From contig JAAKBF010000214.1 of the NCBI GenBank assembly GCA_012656075.1, forward strand, positions 726,957-790,956: DNA of 64,000 nucleotides. The letters run 5' to 3'. The notes beneath the pieces were generated by a model. The model worked only from the letters and a program-made list of their open reading frames with translations, was not told where the DNA came from and did no database searches. Shown one piece after another: positions 22,947-32,480 of the stretch. Positions within the stretch are counted from its first letter, which is position 1, and every line of letters begins with the position of its first letter. The DNA comes from Phytophthora hibernalis (Eukaryota > Oomycota > Peronosporomycetes > Peronosporales > Peronosporaceae). Made by a program: the position numbers and the translations under genes.

Positions 22947-23897
22947 ATGGATATGGATGCGGATATGGCTCGCTTGCGCTCCGTGCTGGCGGTCAGCGAC
23001 CAGCAGACGCAGCGCTTCCTGCAGCCACTTCTACCTCTACGTGGCGTGCAGGAGCTGCTGCTGACGTTCGTGCGAGACGCGTCGCGCAGCTTCGAGGAGT
23101 GGGTGTGGGACCCCAAAGTCCGTCAAACCCTCGCGCAAATGCGGGACGCTGAGCCCCAGGCGCACGCCCAGGGGCAGCATTTGGACCAATGGTACAACAG
23201 GGCGGCGGAGGAGCGACTGCAGGCCTTACAGCTGCAGAATCCGGACGATGAGACGCCTCCGCAGTTCTTAGTGGAAGCAGACGCGGCTCAGAGCGACGGG
23301 AAGGCGAAATTTCAAGAGAAAAACTATTATGCAGCTAGAAACGCCTTTGTGAAGAGCATTGAGGCTGTTCTCAAGCACCAGGAGAGTGAATATTACGGCA
23401 AGAAAGTCCCTGCCGCCCAATGGGACGATCTGGACTTGCAGGAACGCTACGTGACGCTGTGCAATAACGTGGCGATCTGTGGCATTAAGATGAAGGACTT
23501 GTCGGTTATTAACGAGTACGCAGGCAAGGCGTTGGCGGTGGACGAGGCGTCCACGAAGGCGCTGAACGCGATGGCCAAGCTGCGGCTGATGGAGCATCGG
23601 TTCAAGGACGCAGCAGACGTCGTTGACAGGGCGCTGGGCTTTTACCCAGACAAGACGCAGTTTGTGAACTTGAAGAAGGAGATTGAAGCAGCAGAGAGAA
23701 AGCTGGCGCTGAAGCAGGCCGAAATGTCGGACATAAGAGCGAAGCAAGTGAAGGATGCTCTAGCTGCTGGCAGGGCTGCTGCGCCTGTACCGACGAAGGA
23801 AGAGCAGGAGCAGCAGCTGAAGGAGGAAATGCAGCAGAGAGTGGATACTACCGCTCTGCCAACCAGAGAGGATGACACCTTGCTGCCGCGAGGCTGA
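22947..23897 (+). CDS. TPR-domain protein (probably fused to downstream dsRBDs)
   Basis: The ATG at 22947 opens a 316-codon frame. Residues 1-90 are helical with no known motif. Residues about 95-250 form three tetratricopeptide-like helix pairs of the FKBP/TTC type (A-x-x-x-G-K-A-K-F-Q-E-K-N-Y-Y-A-A, then L-x-N-N-V-A-I-C, then A-L-N-A-M-A-K-L-R). A Lys/Glu-rich helix follows, then a short tail that ends at TGA 23895. TPRs bind partner proteins, often chaperones. The next frame begins a dsRNA-binding domain whose first helix (RLNVYFMKIKQR) starts upstream of its first ATG, so the two frames probably form one gene. One missing base near 23880 would join them. Confidence 0.7.
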   Translation: MDMDADMARLRSVLAVSDQQTQRFLQPLLPLRGVQELLLTFVRDASRSFEEWVWDPKVRQTLAQMRDAEPQAHAQGQHLDQWYNRAAEERLQALQLQNPDDETPPQFLVEADAAQSDGKAKFQEKNYYAARNAFVKSIEAVLKHQESEYYGKKVPAAQWDDLDLQERYVTLCNNVAICGIKMKDLSVINEYAGKALAVDEASTKALNAMAKLRLMEHRFKDAADVVDRALGFYPDKTQFVNLKKEIEAAERKLALKQAEMSDIRAKQVKDALAAGRAAAPVPTKEEQEQQLKEEMQQRVDTTALPTREDDTLLPRG

Positions 23898-24804
23898 ACG
23901 TTTACTTTATGAAGATCAAACAGAGGATGATGGTGGATATTCACCCGCTGCACAACGCCGACGCCGGGGAAGAACCGCTCTTTGAGTGTAATATCGTGAA
24001 CGGAGCTACGCGCGATGTTCTCGCGGCAGGTGTCCAGGGCGTCTCGAAGAAAGTTGTGAAGAACGACGCGTGCAAAATTGCAATCGAAAAACTGTGGAAG
24101 GACAAGCAAGAAGCTGGCATGTTGACGGCGGAAGACTCGACGTACCTGGAGAGGTTCGAGCGTGCCAAGGCCAGTGGACACCCCTGATCACTGAGCCTGT
24201 AACTCCTACCGCTCCGCAGCGTCCAGCAAGCGATTTTCCTACACGGATCAGCTGGATGGAGAGGCAACTTCAGCCGCTTCCGTTGTTAAACCAGCTCACT
24301 CATCGCGGAACACTCCAAGCCCAGTTTGACATTGAAGATGTATCGCCTAACAAGGAGGTCACCGAGTTTAAGTGCACCGGTTTCCTCAACGGCGAGCAGA
24401 TCGCTGTTGCCAGTGCTATCAACAAGAAGAAGGCACGAGCTGAAGTCGCTGCGCAGGTGCTTGCTGCTGCGTTCGACAAGAACATACTGGTAGTGTACGA
24501 CGGACCAGCGGACGAAGACGAAAATGCTGCTGCCGAGGGTGAAAAAGCGCCGGCGATACGATGGACCAAGAAAGTAACGAGACGCCTGCATTCGGAGGAT
24601 GAAGTTAATTTATTTGCTATGGGGGGCAGGAACACCACGCTTTGTCGTCGTGCTGTTCCTGTGTGCCGCTGTCGCTGGTGTCTCGGTCCGTCCCTCCAAA
24701 TGAATGCTCGTCTCTCTATATCTGTCCCTGATGTGGTGCTCGTGTTGATCGTTTCTCCGTTGCTAATCTACAGATTCCGTCTCGTAACTTTCTGTACCGC
24801 CTAG
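23898..24804 (+). CDS. Tandem double-stranded RNA-binding domains (frameshifted)
   Basis: The first dsRBD lies at about 23890-24110: helix 1 around LNVYFMKIKQR, strands around EPLFECNIVNG, and the RNA-contact helix KKVVKNDACKIAIEKLW with the diagnostic K-K-x-x-K-x-x-A. The second lies at about 24290-24485: LNQLTHRGTLQ, a strand around FKCTGFLNG, and NKKKARAEVAAQVLAAAF. A frame change at 24185 separates them. It sits in a CCCC run where one lost C restores the frame, so it is probably a sequencing error. Downstream of about 24600 the frame becomes unlike the domain and the true 3' end is uncertain. Known dsRBD proteins act in RNA processing, silencing and translation control. Confidence 0.6.
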
Positions 24805-25296
24805 TCAGCATGCACGTCGAGCGAGAGCTGATACACCTTCTGCGCTCGTCGCGCACGGAGGAAGTACATGATGCTGGTTCCAAAGACACAGAGGTAGAGG
24901 AAGGCGGCCAGGAAGATGCTGGTGGCCAGCGACGACTTGGGTTTGCCATGAGGTGGCTTCACCTTGATGTACAGCGAGTCGTTGTTCACGATGCAGCCCA
25001 CAATAAGCTGCCAACAGTCAAAAAGGTAAGTCTCCAGTAACCCGACATTCACCATAACTCGGCACTCACCAGCAGGAAAAGCCGGAAAAGGAGAAAATGG
25101 CGCAGCAAACGATACCCGGGTGGGTCTGGGGTCCCTGACTCGAGCCTTGGGCCAGCAGCTCCTCCAGGTCGGCTGTGTCTCCGAGGTCGCTCACGTCACT
25201 TCCAGGCGAGCCCACGTTCAGGTGCTTGAGGTTGGCGTATCCGGCTTTGCCGCCGCTTACGACGGACACGATGTCGGCTCGATCGAAGGTGGCCAT
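24801..25296 (-). CDS. Small two-helix membrane protein (2 exons, 1 frameshift)
   Basis: Exon 1 runs from the ATG at 25296 to 25070. The intron is 25069-25008 (62 nt, GTGAGT...TTGGCAG). Exon 2 runs from 25007 to the TAG at 24801. The exon lengths (227 + 207) are one base short of a multiple of three, and the protein-like frame at the end of exon 1 (RHFLLFRLFLL) is shifted. A single base is therefore missing near 25130, beside a CCCC run. Corrected, the protein has about 144 residues: a polar N-terminus, hydrophobic helix 1 across the splice junction, a lumenal NNDSLYIKVKPP loop, hydrophobic helix 2 (SIFLAAFLYLCVFGTSIMYF) and a basic tail. Family not recognised. Coding may extend upstream of 25296. 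Confidence 0.5.
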
Positions 25297-25772
25297 TTCC
25301 TTGCGCAGGCCTCCGTAGGCATCCTTGAGGCGGACATGGAGACAGACGTCAGTCTTGCGTTTTCGATTGTGCCAAAGTGGGAGCGAGGCTTACGACTGAC
25401 CCCGAGCGAGGGGCGGCTGCGTGACGGCTATTTTTCTCCTAAGCTGATGGCTGGGACCTGGCACTTCGCACTTGGAAGCAGATAGGAATAGACCACGAGC
25501 AGACCAAGTCGAGTGCTGAAATGAGCCTCTGCCGAGCTGTCTGGCTACGGCATGTATAGTATACGCTGCTCTGTCAGCCAATCCCGTCTCGACACGTACA
25601 TTTGACACGTTGCATTGGCTGATTGACGGGAATATTGCACTACCCTATCCGTTGTAGTGTATACGCACCGGATACTGGTCGCAGTCCAACATTCCAATGC
25701 AACATTCGCAGTAGTTTTGAGTCCCCCATTCCACTCATTATCCAGATCCAAAGCCAAATCGAGTCTTCCGTC

Positions 25773-26440
25773 ATGAGTACGCAGAGCAACGTCTTCTCGG
25801 CGCTGCAGCCGGAGAAGCGCAAGAAAAGTCGGCCGAGCCGGCGCCCAACACCATGTTCGCGTCCTTCGTGAACAACCAGTCGACGTCTGCGTGGGGCGAC
25901 GACAGCGACGACGAGTTGCACGCTGCACCTGCTCCTGTTGAGGAGGCGGCGGTTGAAGAAGAAGAAGAAGAGGAGGAGGAAGACAGTGAAAGTGAAGAAG
26001 AAGAAGAAGAGGAAGAAGAGGAGGAAGAACAGGACAAGCCCACGAGTCCCAAGAAGACGGCGACTCCTGCCCGTACCCTGTCCAAGAAGGAGAAGAAGGA
26101 GCTGGAGCGTCAGGAGTTCGAGGCTGCACTGGCTGACCTTGGGATTAAGGCGGAGGAGACCCAACAGGAGCCTAAGAAGGAGGAGAAGACCGAGACGCCT
26201 GTGGCTGCTGCCTCTTCGGACAAGAAGAAGAAAAAGAAGAAGGGCAAGAAGCCCGTCAAGGCTGAAGCGGTGGAGCCTACCACGACGGAGGTGGTGGACA
26301 TCAAGTCCATTGTGAAAGCCAAGGGCAAGAAGAAGAAAACGGCGGAGCCTACTGCTGTGCGGATCGCGCGTGAGGAGAAGGCCCGGGCGAAGGCCAAGGG
26401 CAAGAAGGACAAGAGCAGCTTTAACGAGTTCTCCATCTAG
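25773..26440 (+). CDS. Acidic/Lys-rich low-complexity protein
   Basis: The start is the ATG of MSTQSNVFSALQPEKRKK. After about 18 codons the frame must shift by one base, inside an AAAA run near 25828, to reach the long downstream frame, which stays open to TAG 26438-26440. With that base restored the protein has about 222 residues. It has FASFVNNQ and SAWGDDSDDE near the N-terminus, a Glu tract of more than 30 residues (about 25955-26030), and three Lys clusters. Such charge-segregated proteins are common in nucleoli and ribosome biogenesis, but no family domain is visible. The minus-strand frame across this region is an artefact of the GAA repeats. Confidence 0.6.
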
Positions 26441-26948
26441 GTAGAACGAGGCGCGGCGACAGTTGCTGACAGAGTGGGGATACAGGAAGGCGCTCGTCAC
26501 AGCTGCCTCCGTCGTCTGATCTCGCTGAGCAGCAAGTGGGCGTATGCCATGACTCGATCCAGTCTGCCACCCGTGCGCTGCCCTCCCAGGTGCTTGCGAG
26601 CGACGCCTCTGTCTGCCTCTACAGGAGAGAGATGTGCGATAGATCCCTACGGCGACAGAGCAGCATAAAGGGCAGAAAATATAAACACCAGAAAATGAAG
26701 CTCAGCTCCATCGTTGCATAGTGCTGCTTGAAGCGACGTCCTTGGAAAATGATATCGAACAAGGATATGGCACCACTTCTTTATACTCAAGGACGTGGAA
26801 ATTCCACTGCGAAGCTTGGGCATCTATGTGGGCTGCCGAACGCTAATCTACATGTATTCGAATATCAATCAAATCAATCATACTGCGCTTGTCCGCGGAG
26901 ACCAGTCGCCCAAACCGAATCACTCCTCGCCTTAGCCTACATATCCTA
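26441..26948. other. Intergenic, nothing recognised
   Basis: Convergent 3' ends of the acidic-protein gene and the next minus-strand gene. No repeat, RNA gene or long frame is supported. Confidence 0.5.
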
Positions 26949-27701
26949 TCAAATCTCACGCGACCTCGACCGTCGCGGGTGCATCAGGTAGCTGTACTCG
27001 TCCATCGGCAGCGGCATGAGATGCCAAGGAGTACCTGCAGCTGGTGCTCGTCGACTGCACCACTTGGCCAACTTGCCGAACAGTGAGGGATCCTCTCGTG
27101 TATGCAGTTGCAATGTCCAGTGCTTGGTCACTGCGACGCCGACCACCACTCCAGCCAACAGTCCGGCCACCAAGTGCACGGGTCCAAAGAGTCCGTCCTT
27201 ATGACTCCAGAGAGAGAACTGCAACGTAGGCATCGTCAATTGCTCCACGTATCGTTTGTGACGCGTCATAGCGGCATTTAAATTGGCCACCACGTTCTTA
27301 GCCACGTCCTCCAGGTAGCAGGAGGACGTGGTGGACGCTGCGTCCTCTGTAGACTCCAGCAGGTCGCCAAAGGACGCAATTCGTCGTCTAGGGCTCGTCA
27401 GAAGCAGCGGATTGGTCGTCACAGCAGCGCGCAGCATCTCCCAGTCAGCCAGCGAGTCCACGCGCAGTCTGGGGACGTCCACTTGGGTCAGCACGAGACG
27501 CAGGACGCTGTACGTTTAGAAAAAGATGGTTAGAAATGGGTTAGAAATCATTATCAGATTTTGATCGTACTGTTCTGCCTGATTCGCGCGGTCTGTGGCG
27601 CGACGTGCGCGGTTCTGGGCCAGCAGCAGCGCGTCACTGATGCGGCGCATGGAGCTCATGTCCAGCTCCGAGGCCGTGCGGCGGTGCGCGGGCTCCTGCA
27701 T
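26949..27701 (-). CDS. Predicted membrane-anchored protein, 229 aa, 2 exons
   Basis: Exon 1 is 27701-27571, the intron is 27570-27508 (63 nt, GTACGA...ACGTACAG), and exon 2 is 27507-26949. The spliced length of 690 nt is exactly 230 codons, which supports the model. The N-terminal third is helical and polar (SMRRISDALLLAQNRARRA). The middle has a Ser/Thr-rich stretch followed by helices (LEDVAKNVVANLNAAM). One hydrophobic helix lies near residue 165 (HLVAGLLAGVVVGVAV) and is flanked by charged residues. No catalytic or family motif is recognised. The frame is intact, which makes it one of the cleanest genes in the window. Confidence 0.65.
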
Positions 27702-28346
27702 GAAGAATTAGAGGAAGAGCTGAGTGCTTGGTTGCTGGTGGAAGTATGCGGCGCTTGGTGCTTGGAAGAAGCGAGAAAAACAGGTTTTCTCATGGATTTG
27801 CAAGGCGCAATATCGAATAGAAATGGTAGGATTTATTATAGAAGGTTATCATGCCTTTACATTAGAAATTGTGTGGTTGATGATTTAGATGTAACCCTTC
27901 TGAACTTGTTAAACTATTTGATTACGGAGTATCAGGAAAGAGAGGATTGATAACGGCTGTTACGTTTCTCTGTATCTCAATGAAAAGCCGCGAAGACGCT
28001 CGCAGATTGGCCAGTGCCACGTCGCTCATAACAGCGACTGCACAAGCACACGATCGGAGGCAGGCCACGAGAACTTTTCTTTCCGTCAGACTCCTAGGTG
28101 CACGAGTTGGCTACACTTTCGAATGGAACACAAGCTGTATGACTGCAACTTGAGCCTCCTGATGACTGGACACATCAGAACAGGCACAACAAGGTTGTTC
28201 ACGTTTGAGTTCGTTGTTTCCACCATTGCTTTTCCATTACCGTTTCCTTTTGCCTCTTGACACTTCGCGCCAACTGCCAATCACCGAAATGGCTACACCT
28301 AACTTCAACATCATCGCAGCAACAGGTTAGACGCCAACTCCACCTC
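27702..28346. other. Intergenic, nothing recognised
   Basis: Upstream of the 229-aa membrane protein and downstream of catalase. The stretch 27780-27950 is AT-rich with a short open frame that has no support. Confidence 0.45.
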
Positions 28347-29912
28347 TTACAATCGTGGGGCCACCTCGTCCAAGGGTGGCGCCGGCACAAAGGGCTTGCG
28401 GGCGGGTTCAATTTGGCCGGGGACGGCTGCGCGGTGCGGCTGCTTTGTTTTGCTTCTGCCTCGCCAACGAGTCCACCTTATCCTGCACGCGACAACCGTA
28501 TTCTGGATCGCACTTGGTGAAGTTGGCGATAGCGCGCGCCTGCACAGGCTTGGACGCATTCACCAGCGATCCAGCAATGTTGCTCGTGAGGCGCTCACGA
28601 GCACCGGCGTCCAGCGTCTTGCGGTAGAAATCGCCCACCTGCGAGTAATTGTCGTCGTCGTGAGTGGAGAACTTGTCAACCACCGAGTGGTCACCCCGGT
28701 ACGCGTGGTAGCGCAGCTTCGTGTCTTCGGGCGGGCCGTTCTTGCTGTTGGGGAAGTAATTAGGCGCGTCGTGCATGTTGCCGTTCACAACCATAAAGCC
28801 GTCGCGTTGGTACGTCTGTGGCTCCTTCAGCGGTCGATTCACAGGGATCTGGTTGTAATTGGCACCAAGACGGTGACGCTGCGTGTCCGGGTACGAGAAC
28901 AGGCGGCCCTGCAGCATCTTGTCGGGCGACGGCTCAATGCCCGGCACCATGTGTGACGGGAGAAGGCGATCTGCTCGATCTCCGCGAAATAGTTGCTCGG
29001 GTTGCGGTTGAGCACGAGGCGGCCTACTTCAATGAGAGGGTACTTGTTGTGCGGCCAGATCTTGGTCACGTCAAAAGGGTTGACGCTCTCTTTAGCAGCC
29101 TGTTCCGGCGTCATCACCTGAATATACAGCGTCCAGGCCGGGTACTGTTTGTTGGCAATGGCCTCGTATAGGTCACGGATGGCGTAGTCCGGGTCGGAAC
29201 TAGCCAGCTCAGCCGCCTTGTCCACAGGCAGGTTGCGGATACCCTGGTCCGTCTTGAAGTGGTACTTGACGTACGTGGTCTCTCCCTTGGCGTTCACATT
29301 GGCGAACGTGTGGCTGCCGTATCCATTCATGAAGCGGAAGCCGTCAGGAATACCACGATCTGAAAACAGGAAGCTCTGCTGATGGAGCGTCTCCGGACGC
29401 AGCGAGAAGAAGTCCCACATCATGTCGTCGTCCTTGAGGTGCGTGCTGGGCAGCCGCTTCTGCGTGTGGATGAAGCTCGGGAACAGGATGGGGTCGCGGA
29501 TGAAGAAGATGGGCGTGTTGTTGCCCACGAGGTCCCAGTTGCCTTCCTCCGTGTAGAACTTGATGGCGAAGCCGCGCGGGTCGCGGGCCGTGTCGGCGCT
29601 GCCCAGTTCGCCACCTACTGTGGAGAAGCGGATGGCCACGGGCGTGCGCTTGCCCACAGAGGAGAAGAGCTTGGCAGTGCAGAACTGCGTGACGTCGGGG
29701 TGCGTCACCTCCAAGTAGCCGAAGGCGCCGCCACCTTTGGCGTGCACCACGCGCTCGGGGACACGCTCGCGGTCGAAGTGGGCCATGTGGTCGATGAACG
29801 CGAAGTCTCCAGCACCATGGGCCCACGGGCCGGCAGTGGCCGACGCCGTGAGCCCATTGGGCGGGATGGGCGCGCCCGTGCTGGTAGTGGCGGTCTTGCT
29901 CTTCTGGACCAT
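28347..29912 (-). CDS. Catalase (monofunctional heme type), frameshifted as read
   Basis: Catalase converts hydrogen peroxide to water and oxygen. The ATG at 29912 is chosen because it begins MVQKSKTATTSTG just before the conserved core and sits 34 bases below an Inr-like promoter. The distal active-site box RVPERVVHAKGGGAFGYLEV holds the catalytic His, and GNNTPIFFIRDPI holds the conserved Asn-Thr-Pro region. The proximal box RLFSYPDTQRHRLG carries the heme-ligand Tyr. The frame breaks once at about 28955, where CCC stands for an expected CCCC, and probably again near 28415: the alternative frame ends with a plausible KPFVPAPPLDEVAPRL tail and a TAA at 28347. Without those, the stop is at 28408. 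About 510-520 residues, normal for the family. No clear peroxisomal SKL end is seen. Confidence 0.88.
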
Positions 29913-29945
29913 TACGCAAAAGAAGCGACTTGAGCTATAGACGGC

Positions 29946-29959
29946 AGATTGAAGAATGA
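29946..29959 (-). promoter_or_regulatory. Inr/FPR-like core promoter of catalase
   Basis: The minus strand reads TCATTCTTCAATCT, 13 of 14 positions of TCATTYYNCAWTTT. It lies 34 bases upstream of the catalase ATG. Confidence 0.6.
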
Positions 29960-30216
29960 AGTGAGCTGTTGTTTGACGCATACAGGACCCACGGAATGGT
30001 GGTCGACGTAAGTTCCCTGTGGTACGGATAGATCCATGCTGTATGACAGGATGGCTACATTCAACTTCAACTTGCTGGGCCAATCATGGGCTCGCATCTC
30101 GATAGGACGACGTTCCACAACAAATGGGTGGTACGGATGATGTTCGAGTACTCAGGAATTCAGCGCGTCCTGTTCGATGGAGATGCTTGTCGTGGTGGAA
30201 GGCGGCAGTGTACAAG

Positions 30217-30797
30217 ATGGCGTCCCAAGATCAGTCGCAAACTTTCACGTTGGCCATCTACGTCGGAGTGCTCGCAGGTCTCGTGGTGTTAGCTGTCGCC
30301 ATCACCATGTTACGTGTACGCCTATCGCCACCGACTGTCGACTGTCACGATCTCGGCCAGCTACGATGCAAACGCTGAGTTCGCAGACGCCAACAACAGT
30401 GCGCTTATTGCCACAACACTCAGCGTACTGGGCAGTCCTTGCCCGACTTCCCTGGTGAACCAGAATCGTCCAGAAAGACGTCGGTGCTCTTGAATTACGG
30501 CAGCGGTCGGTGGCAGCAGGTGAAGGCCTTCGTTGCGAGTATTCGCGAGAGGGATTGGCGGCTTTGTCCTCGCTTCGCCAACGTCTTGCAGCTCGACGAG
30601 GGAGTAAGACGAAGTCGAAGCCTGACTATCGCGTCTCGCACATTGAGGTCGAGATCGCCACGCCGTGCAACAGCCACCTGAAGTCCCCAGTGACGCCGAA
30701 CCCGTCGACAAACTTTGCCAGCCAACTGTCGTCTAAGTTTCAACTCAGTTTGTTCCGCTCACCCACGTCCGATAAGCCCGAGGTCGGTATGATCTAG
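30217..30797 (+). CDS. Single-pass membrane protein, hypothetical (frameshifted)
   Basis: The ATG at 30217 begins MASQDQSQTFTL, followed at once by a hydrophobic helix (AIYVGVLAGLVVLAVAITM). The protein-like sequence then continues through three frames: YRHRLSTVTISASYDANAEF (30320-30390), DFPGEPESSRKTSVLLNYGS (30440-30510), and SKTKSKPDYRVSHIEVEIAT (30610-30665) to a TAG at 30795. Three 1-bp shifts link these pieces, close to TTA/GTG, CC and GG steps. The total would be about 190 residues. This is a type II or signal-anchor topology with a soluble domain of unknown family. Confidence 0.45.
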
Positions 30798-31006
30798 ATA
30801 GGCGAGTGCTATTTGTTGTTGGAAGAAATGAGAGATGAAGTACATGTAGACGAATGTTCAATGAGATTGAATACAAGTGGATTCCCACGACATCATACAC
30901 TTCCTCCTCTCTTGCCTTCACTCCAAACGTACTCGCTTCGTGCGAGGCTCGTCGGCATTGCTTCTGATGTCATGTCGATACTGGCTGTACCACATCGCTG
31001 ATTTAG

Positions 31007-31366
31007 CTACTCATCCACCGCCAATCTACCAGCCCTCTTCGCGATGATAACTGAAGCAGAGTTTCTTTCGAGTAACACGTTCACCATTTGTGCGGCGTGT
31101 CCACTATTGGCAGATCCGATCAATTCGGCAGATACACGCTCCGCACTCACTTTTTCCAGCAGCAATTTCACCAGTTCGACACGATTATCCCTGGCAGCAC
31201 TTGTGAAAATGCTGTTTAGTGTGTCGGAATCGCGTTTTTCCAGCAGAATTTTCAATCCCTCCGGTTTGCTATCCTGGATAGTTGGTCCAGCTTCGGTCAC
31301 CGCCTGTTCAACCATGTCTTGGCTGCTGTTCTCGAGCAGCATTTGAACTGGCGCAGCACTAATCAA
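31007..31366 (-). pseudogene. 3' fragment of an ankyrin gene related to A-C
   Basis: The open frame of 119 codons ends at 31007. Its repeat layout (LLEK...T...IFTSAARDNRVELVKLLLE) parallels the last repeats of paralogue C (LLGK...T...IFTRAAENNLLYIVRLLL). There is no plausible start. It follows the KH-gene fragment in the same order as at 43.4-46.8 kb but on the opposite strand. Confidence 0.55.
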
Positions 31367-31525
31367 CGCTTGCTCTCGACTGAAATCACTGCATCTTCAA
31401 TTTTCAATGGCACCTTCTTGATCTCACAATATAGCTAGACTGCTTCAATGCAAAACGGTACAAACTTAACTTGCGGAGGAGAGTTCACAGTGGGAACATC
31501 TAGATAACATAATACTTATACGCTC

Positions 31526-32010
31526 TCAATCACGAATTAGCTGCAGCACTCGTTTCAGCGGTTCCTGACGCTCAACACTGCTCTTTATCCACTGCCGACA
31601 AACGACACTCGAGACGGAACTTCTTCCGATCCCAGTAAGAAAACGTAAAGTGCACGCCTGTGAACTCCATTGGAATTTTAACTTCGGAACCGCCCACCTC
31701 AACGCCAGTCGAGGTCGACGCAAGACCACCTTTGTGTCAGAGAAGTTGTTCGTGACCAAAGTCAACAAGCTAACGTGCTGCTCGAGATTGTCCAGTACAT
31801 CGTCACAGATCGCCTCACACGTAAACACGCACGCGCAAGGAAATATCGTTGTCTACAATGAAATCAAAAGTGCTCCGGACTACCCCATTCTGAAGTTTCC
31901 ACTATTCGTCGACAAGATGGTAATCGAATTCGTACTCTTTCCGTTTATTCGTCGTGCTGAATTGTGGCACACCCTTCTCCATCGCACTTCAAAGTCCTCG
32001 TAAAACTTCA
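31526..32010 (-). pseudogene. Truncated copy of the KH-domain gene (C-terminal part)
   Basis: The minus strand matches the C-terminal third of the gene at 43443-44752: LEQHV, then the block around LRWAVPKLKF, then RVLQLIRD at the stop. Upstream, a shorter match continues through the DYHLVD segment but is interrupted by stops. The KH domain and the Ser/Arg-rich linker are missing. The homology extends into the 3' non-coding DNA (31430-31500 versus about 44755-44830), so this is a genomic duplicate and not a retrocopy. Confidence 0.7.
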
Positions 32011-32480
32011 GTTTCGAGAGCGCAGTCTAGGATATAGTTGCCTTAGTAAAACGGGTCGACAACAATGATTCGTCTTTTTCGCGAGGTTTTCCCACGAAAT
32101 GTTAAATACTTTAAAAAGCAGGGAGAGTTCGGGCCGAAAGGTAGTACTGCAGTATTAATAACAGTGCTGGTTTCTAAACTGTCGATCCGGATTGCGATGG
32201 CCTCAACAAGAGTGAAGAAAACACCTCGAGAACGGAACTCGCCTACAACAGACTTCACCACTTTAATAGAAGGAGCAATCACTTGACAACAGTGACAAGC
32301 TAAAGGATCAAAGCAGATAAGTTACTTCCATTATGCACACTGGTGCCAGCCCAAGCTCCTGATGCCACCCTCCAACGCACCAATCGACCCCACGCCCGCC
32401 TATTGCTTCTATTGTCTTCGTCGCTTTCAATCGCGTCGACAGACTCAATGCACACATTGCGTCTACTCCATCGGCATAAT

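Noticed and set aside
25640..26500. A 286-codon minus-strand frame rich in Leu
   Set aside because: It is the antisense shadow of the GAA/GAG-rich acidic-protein gene. Poly-Leu and Phe runs arise from the complement of Glu and Lys codons.
28396..28956. A 186-codon plus-strand frame
   Set aside because: Antisense to catalase, whose heme-binding motif fixes the coding strand.
29382..29933. A 183-codon plus-strand frame
   Set aside because: Antisense shadow of the GC-rich catalase coding region.
32043..32286. Plus-strand 73-codon frame and the overlapping minus-strand 79-codon frame
   Set aside because: Both look partly protein-like, but neither has a recognisable motif, promoter or neighbour support. 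Not annotated.
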